Origin: an uncultured bacterium
GTDB taxonomy: Bacteria > Patescibacteriota > Saccharimonadia > Saccharimonadales > Saccharimonadaceae
Length of the DNA stretch: 9,823 bases
Reading direction: 5' to 3'
NCBI GenBank assembly: GCA_903889015.1
Contig: CAISVS010000072.1
Coordinates: forward strand, 1-9,823
Part shown: positions 6,411-9,823 of the stretch, in pieces
How the letters are laid out: every line of letters starts with the position of its first letter
Position numbering within the stretch: the first letter of the stretch is position 1
Made by a program: the position numbers and the translations under genes
Notes under the pieces: generated by a model
Databases searched by the model: none
Seen by the model: the letters and a program-made list of their open reading frames with translations, nothing else
What the model was told of the DNA's origin: nothing

Positions 6411-7025
6411 TTAAAATGCCCTTCTGCCCTCTAGAGCATGAGTTAATGTAATTTGACCAGCGTATTCCAAATCAACGCCAACTGGAATGCCGCGTGCCAA
6501 TCTGGTTAATTTAATATCAATACCAGCATCCAAGATATGTCGTTGCAAAAATAAAGCAGTTGACTCACCTTCCACACTGGCGTTAGTGGCGATAATTACT
6601 TCTTGGACATCATCGCGCGTCAGACGTTCCAGTAATTCTGGAATATGCAATTGTTCAGGGCCAACACCGTCAATTGGACTAATAGCGCCACCAAGGACGT
6701 GATATGTACCGTTAAATTGTCCAGTTCGCTCCAGTGCGATAATATCCAACGGTTCTTCAACAACGGCGACTAATGTTTTATCACGTGATGGGTCGCTGTA
6801 TAGTATCGAAACGTCTTCATCGGCATCAATCAAGGCGAATGTCATTGGGCAACTCTTGACGCCACTGTGAAGATTAGTTAGAGCGTTAGACAGATCCTCG
6901 CTAATGCGTTTATCGGCTCGCAACAAAAAATAGGCATAACGTTCGGCTGTACGAGCGCCAACACCAGGCAATCGGCCTAATTCGTCGATGGCCGTAACAA
7001 GTGCCGATGGAAGAAGTTGTGACAA
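6411..7025 (-). CDS. recR: Recombination mediator protein RecR
   Basis: 204 residues (E. coli 201). RecR forms a ring-like clamp that, with RecO, loads RecA at single-stranded gaps. The N-terminal helix-hairpin-helix is at about 8-37 (DELGRLPGVGARTAERYAYF). The Toprim domain runs from about 84 to 178 (TLVAVVEEP with E90, and RTGQFNGTYHVLGG, SPIDGVGPEQL, ATNASVEGESTA). The C-terminal Walker-B-like element is LARGIPVGVDLEYAGQITLTHALEGRR. The central C4 zinc finger is degenerate: only C59 remains, and the remaining Cys positions are lost in the CPMTFALIDADEDVSILYSD segment. Translation starts at TTG (7023-7025), chosen because MSQLLPSALVTAIDELGRLPG matches the family N-terminus, no in-frame ATG precedes it, and AGGAAAC lies just upstream. 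It is 8 bases after ybaB, the usual partner, and abuts the DHH gene. Confidence 0.96.
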   Translation of the reverse strand: MSQLLPSALVTAIDELGRLPGVGARTAERYAYFLLRADKRISEDLSNALTNLHSGVKSCPMTFALIDADEDVSILYSDPSRDKTLVAVVEEPLDIIALERTGQFNGTYHVLGGAISPIDGVGPEQLHIPELLERLTRDDVQEVIIATNASVEGESTALFLQRHILDAGIDIKLTRLARGIPVGVDLEYAGQITLTHALEGRRAF

Positions 7026-7033
7026 GGTGTTTC

Positions 7034-7324
7034 CTATAGCCCTAGTTTACCTAGGCCGCCCATCAATGGTTTCATTTTTTCAGCAGCAACTTCTTGGGCT
7101 TTGGCTAGTCCATCGCGTAATGCAATTTCAATCCAATGTTCAAGTTGTTCGATATCGTCCAAATCAACTTGCTCAGGATCAATTGTAACTTTTTTAACCT
7201 TTAATTCACCAGTTACCTGAACGACAACAGCGCCGTCGCCAGCTTCAACTTCGATGATTTCTTTTTTTAATTCATTTTGGGCTTTTCGTAAATTATTGAT
7301 CATTTTTACTTGGTCAAATGCCAT
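7034..7324 (-). CDS. ybaB: YbaB/EbfC-family nucleoid-associated protein
   Basis: Small 96-residue protein of the YbaB/EbfC DNA-binding family, which forms dimers that bind DNA with little sequence specificity. The N-terminal amphipathic helix (about 3-25, VKMINNLRKAQNELKKEIIEVE) is followed by a beta sheet (GDGAVVVQVTGELKVKKVTIDPE, about 29-51). A C-terminal helix (about 55-85) follows, then a Gly-rich tail MGGLGKLGL. The fold order and the family phrase VTGELKVKKVTIDPE make the call secure. The ATG has AAGGAG 8 bases upstream. First gene of the operon with recR, the classical ybaB-recR pair, but dnaX, often just upstream in other bacteria, is absent; the neighbour is a glycosyltransferase. 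Slightly shorter than E. coli YbaB (109). Confidence 0.92.
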   Translation of the reverse strand: MAFDQVKMINNLRKAQNELKKEIIEVEAGDGAVVVQVTGELKVKKVTIDPEQVDLDDIEQLEHWIEIALRDGLAKAQEVAAEKMKPLMGGLGKLGL

Positions 7325-7358
7325 GATTAATACTCCTTAGTCTGATAATTATGTTCTT

Positions 7359-7364
7359 ATTATA
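7359..7364 (-). promoter_or_regulatory. -10 box TATAAT of ybaB-recR-DHH-cysS operon
   Basis: Perfect TATAAT two bases downstream of the glycosyltransferase stop. Predicted transcription start is near 7352, giving a leader of about 28 bases that includes the AAGGAG ribosome site. No good -35 is seen at 17 bp (TACAAA). It suggests that the operon can be transcribed independently of the upstream genes. Confidence 0.5.
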
Positions 7365-7366
7365 CT

Positions 7367-8794
7367 TTACTTTACAATCTTTTTGTATAAGTAAAAGCGG
7401 TCACCCTGATTGGACTTTGGTGATGTAATAATTTGGTCTATTTGATAGTCGGCGATGTTTTGTTTAGCGTCTCTGGTTGCCAAAAAAGTATCAGTTGTTG
7501 GGGTCAGCGATACTGTAAACTTTTTGTTATATTTTGCGACAACTTGGTAAAATTCAAGCTCATCATTGGCTACAACGACATTTTTTGTAACTTTCGGAAT
7601 TAGTTTTAAATCATTTGAAAAGTTTGGTGCAATTGATGGGTCGTATCGATAGCCGTTGATATATCGGTCGGCGCCTGAAAAGACCAATACAATAACTAAA
7701 ATTGTGACTGGTATTAATCCACCAATACGGGCGTATGGATTGCGCGGAAACAGAATGTACCAACGAGCTAGTAGTGTGCGAATTCCTGATGCTAGCAACA
7801 AGACAAGTGGCAAAAAAGTAATACTGGTTAAACTAGGGTCGATAATAACAAATGGTATTAAACAGATCGTCCAAAATGCAATCACGTAACTTTTGGCGGC
7901 TGCCCGTGTGCGAACGGTGTAAAAGGCGCCAAATCCAATCAGAATCATTGATCCTAGTTCAAAGAATGGTGTCATTAGCGTTGCGCCACCTGGTTTAGAA
8001 AATCCAAAATATTCAGCGCCTAGGGTGGCAAAGTTAGTTCCCCAATTTGGCCAAGTTGTTGGGATGCCAAGTAGAGTTAGTATCATTTTTGGGCTAATCA
8101 TGACAGCGACAATCAGTGGGATTATCAAGATAAAGGCAAAGACAAGGCTGACAATAATTTGCGGTTTGGACAGTTGTTTAATGATAAAACGTAAATGTGG
8201 GTGCAAAAATACCGCCACGATCATAGCAATAATCATATATAAACTTAGTGGTGTATACAGGCTAAGCCCAGCTAATATACAAAAACTAATCTTGTAAAAC
8301 ATTCTAAACTTTTTTTGTCTGGCAATAAGATCAGCAAATAATAATAAACTAATTGACCAAAACAAATACAAAATACCTGGCGTGCCATCTTGGGCGATAA
8401 ATATGAATTGGCCGGTTGTGATAGCAATTAATGACGCCAAAACCCCAATGCCAGGTTTAAACCAGCGCCTTAACAGGATGATTACGCCGATGGCTGAAAA
8501 TAATGCCAAAATAATTGATGGTAATTTGATTGTAAAAATCGACACGCCAAACATCGACATGCTGGCTTTTTGCATCAAGTGATACGGCAGATTAATAATT
8601 TCTAGTGACTTAAAATCGTACAAGTTGACAGTACTACTTTTGACGGCTGATTGCATTTCTTGGCTTGATATTCCACCTGGAGCAAATAATCCGGCCAGTA
8701 CGAACATCGTAATTAAAATAATTGCAATTAGGCCATAGCCAACGATATATCGGTGGCGGTAAATAAACGTTTCAGTAATTTGTAGTCTACCCAT
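7367..8794 (-). CDS. Polytopic membrane glycosyltransferase-like protein (PMT/ArnT, GT39/GT83-like)
   Basis: 475 residues, about ten transmembrane helices and a soluble C-terminal tail (about 375-475). The layout matches lipid-phosphate-sugar-dependent glycosyltransferases of the PMT_2/ArnT type: TM1 (about 17-39), then an outer loop with SSQEMQSAV (E46) and INLPYHLMQKASMSMFGVSIFTIKLPS. The latter corresponds to the family phrase PPLYYWL...LFG.S.FA.RLPS. A further family-like helix set follows (LLRRWFKPGIGVLASLIAITTGQFIFIAQDGTPG). The usual acidic pair in the first loop is reduced to one Glu, and the KPPL element reads NLPY, so activity is uncertain. The start is the ATG at 8794; a TTG four codons upstream lies inside the -10 box and is excluded. 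It stands alone between dnaB and the ybaB operon. It would act on an envelope glycan or protein in the membrane. The acceptor is unknown. Confidence 0.7.
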   Translation of the reverse strand: MGRLQITETFIYRHRYIVGYGLIAIILITMFVLAGLFAPGGISSQEMQSAVKSSTVNLYDFKSLEIINLPYHLMQKASMSMFGVSIFTIKLPSIILALFSAIGVIILLRRWFKPGIGVLASLIAITTGQFIFIAQDGTPGILYLFWSISLLLFADLIARQKKFRMFYKISFCILAGLSLYTPLSLYMIIAMIVAVFLHPHLRFIIKQLSKPQIIVSLVFAFILIIPLIVAVMISPKMILTLLGIPTTWPNWGTNFATLGAEYFGFSKPGGATLMTPFFELGSMILIGFGAFYTVRTRAAAKSYVIAFWTICLIPFVIIDPSLTSITFLPLVLLLASGIRTLLARWYILFPRNPYARIGGLIPVTILVIVLVFSGADRYINGYRYDPSIAPNFSNDLKLIPKVTKNVVVANDELEFYQVVAKYNKKFTVSLTPTTDTFLATRDAKQNIADYQIDQIITSPKSNQGDRFYLYKKIVK

Positions 8795-8805
8795 GTTTAG
8801 ATACA

Positions 8806-8811
8806 ATTATA
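8806..8811 (-). promoter_or_regulatory. -10 box TATAAT of glycosyltransferase gene (near-leaderless)
   Basis: Perfect TATAAT (context GTGTTATAAT) in the 28-base gap after dnaB, 11 bases before the ATG. This is the same distance as at the AI-2E gene, so the leader would be about five bases. No Shine-Dalgarno is present before the ATG (CTAAAC). The -35 position is weak and lies at the dnaB 3' end. Confidence 0.55.
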
Positions 8812-8822
8812 ACACGATAAAA

Positions 8823-9823
8823 CTAGTCGTTGTGTTTATGGTCCAACGACATAAAACGCAAACGTTCTGGGTGGAAGTATAATTCAACGCGGCCGGTTGG
8901 TCCGTTACGGTGTTTAGCGATAATCAAATCAGTAATGTTTTCGCGTTCGGTTTCAGGGTTATAGTAGGCTTCGCGGTAAATAAACATAACAATGTCGGCA
9001 TCTTGCTCGATTGATCCTGATTCACGCAAATCGGCCAGCTGTGGAATTTGCGGACTGCGTGATTCGACTGAACGTGACAACTGTGACAGGGCGATGACAG
9101 GCACATTTAATTCGCGGGCAATTAATTTAAGACCACGGGATATTTCGCTGACCTCTTGAACTCGGTTGCTGAAATTACTGCTACTGCCACTACCCTGCAT
9201 CAATTGCAAGTAGTCGACGATGATAAGTCCCAATGGTTGTTCGTGGGTGGCGCGGCGAGCTTTGGTACGCATTTCAAGCACTGACAAGCCTGGTGTGTCA
9301 TCAATATAAATCGGTGCTTCGGCTAATTCGCCCATAGCTTCGGATAATTTACCAAAATCTTCGTCTGACAAATTACCAGTACGAATATTCCAAGCATCAA
9401 CGCCCGATGCGTCGGCTAACATACGGTCAACCAATTGCTCTTTGCTCATCTCGAGGCTGAAAAACAGTACTGGTTGTTTAGCGATTGTTGCCACGTTGTA
9501 GGCTAGGTTTGTGACCAAAGTCGTTTTACCCATAGCAGGTCGAGCGGCCAAAATAATCAAGTCACTGCGCTGCAGACCGGCTGTCATGTTGTCGAGGTCT
9601 TTGTATCCAGTCCGAACGCCACGCAATGCGCCTTTGTTGCGGTGTAATTCTTCCATACGGTCAAAACTTTCGGTCAAAATACTTTCGATGCTGACTAAAT
9701 CTTGTTTTAGTGTCTGGTCGCTGACTGAAAATAGTACGGCTTCGGCTTTTTCTAATAATTCCTGAGTAGTTGTTTCTTCGTCGTATCCAAGTTCGGATAT
9801 CTCACCGCTAGCTTTGATTAATC
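8823..9823 (-). CDS. dnaB: Replicative DNA helicase DnaB, partial (N-terminus beyond right edge)
   Basis: The reading frame is open to the right edge; 332 residues of the linker and the RecA-like motor domain are visible. The hexameric helicase unwinds DNA ahead of the replication fork. The linker helix region (ISELGYDEE...ELLEKAEAVLFSV) precedes the motor. Motifs, numbered from the first full codon at the edge: Walker A ARPAMGKTT (93-101), FSLEMS with the catalytic Glu (about 124), Walker B LIIVDYLQLM (199-208), ALSQLSR (motif H3, about 244-250), LADLRESGSIEQDADIVMFIYR (262-283) and the Arg-containing KHRNGPTG (303-310). The protein ends FHPERLRFMSLDHKHND. No intein or insertion interrupts the motifs. 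A TTG at 9677 is not the start, because coding similarity continues upstream of it. The N-terminal DnaG-binding domain is missing only because of the window edge. The stop is TAG. Confidence 0.97.
   Translation of the reverse strand, partial: LIKASGEISELGYDEETTTQELLEKAEAVLFSVSDQTLKQDLVSIESILTESFDRMEELHRNKGALRGVRTGYKDLDNMTAGLQRSDLIILAARPAMGKTTLVTNLAYNVATIAKQPVLFFSLEMSKEQLVDRMLADASGVDAWNIRTGNLSDEDFGKLSEAMGELAEAPIYIDDTPGLSVLEMRTKARRATHEQPLGLIIVDYLQLMQGSGSSSNFSNRVQEVSEISRGLKLIARELNVPVIALSQLSRSVESRSPQIPQLADLRESGSIEQDADIVMFIYREAYYNPETERENITDLIIAKHRNGPTGRVELYFHPERLRFMSLDHKHND

Noticed and set aside
8804..8806. TTG start four codons upstream of the glycosyltransferase ATG
   Set aside because: The TTG overlaps the last base of the -10 box TATAAT, so it would not be in the transcript; ATG at 8794 is preferred.
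9675..9677. TTG at 9677 as dnaB start
   Set aside because: The frame stays open to the right edge and encodes recognisable DnaB linker sequence (ELLEKAEAVLFSV), so the gene is edge-truncated.
8823..9823. Intein in dnaB
   Set aside because: DnaB is a common intein host, but the Walker A, Walker B and SQLSR regions run on without any insertion.
1..9823. TGA recoding as in Absconditabacteria/Gracilibacteria
   Set aside because: All genes are full length with TGA read as stop, and no in-frame TGA occurs at conserved Gly or Trp positions.
1..9823. CRISPR arrays, tRNA/rRNA genes, insertion sequences, toxin-antitoxin or defence genes
   Set aside because: No repeat-spacer pattern, RNA gene signature, transposase or terminal repeats were seen on either strand; coding density is near complete with housekeeping genes.

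Overview
The window looks like a chromosomal housekeeping segment from a Candidate Phyla Radiation bacterium, most likely Candidatus Saccharibacteria (TM7). The reasons are compact AT-leaning genes, very short spacers, a Cys-poor RecR, CPR-style CysRS, histidine kinase and response regulator sequences, and dnaB, ybaB and recR in one neighbourhood. The lineage is inferred from protein character; no rRNA or tRNA is present to confirm it. The code appears standard: about 3,000 codons contain no in-frame TGA, and none of the nine visible stop codons is TGA.

Left block (1-2786, minus strand, transcribed right to left): an OmpR/PhoB-type response regulator, its membrane histidine kinase 13 bases downstream, then a MacB/FtsX-type ABC permease cut by the left edge. 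This resembles an envelope-stress or peptide-sensing module in which a two-component system is linked to an export permease. A small inverted repeat lies at each of the two gene junctions.

Middle (2768-3998): a 91-base divergent promoter region separates the regulator from a plus-strand AI-2E family membrane protein. That gene converges on cysS, and a perfect 17-bp hairpin containing the cysS stop codon lies between them.

Right block (3995-9823, minus strand): dnaB (5' end beyond the right edge), a polytopic PMT/ArnT-like glycosyltransferase with its own apparent promoter, then a tight ybaB-recR-DHH phosphoesterase-cysS operon. Its last three junctions are 8 bases apart, directly abutting, and overlapping by 20 bases. 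DnaB, YbaB and RecR serve replication and repair. The DHH protein probably handles short RNAs or small nucleotides. CysRS serves translation.

I found no CRISPR, mobile element, toxin-antitoxin, defence or biosynthetic cluster, and I do not think an undescribed multi-gene system is present. The points most worth checking are a RecR lacking three of four zinc-finger cysteines, a DHH phosphoesterase lacking its motif I histidine, and several promoters whose -10 box lies so close to the start codon that the mRNAs should be leaderless or nearly so.
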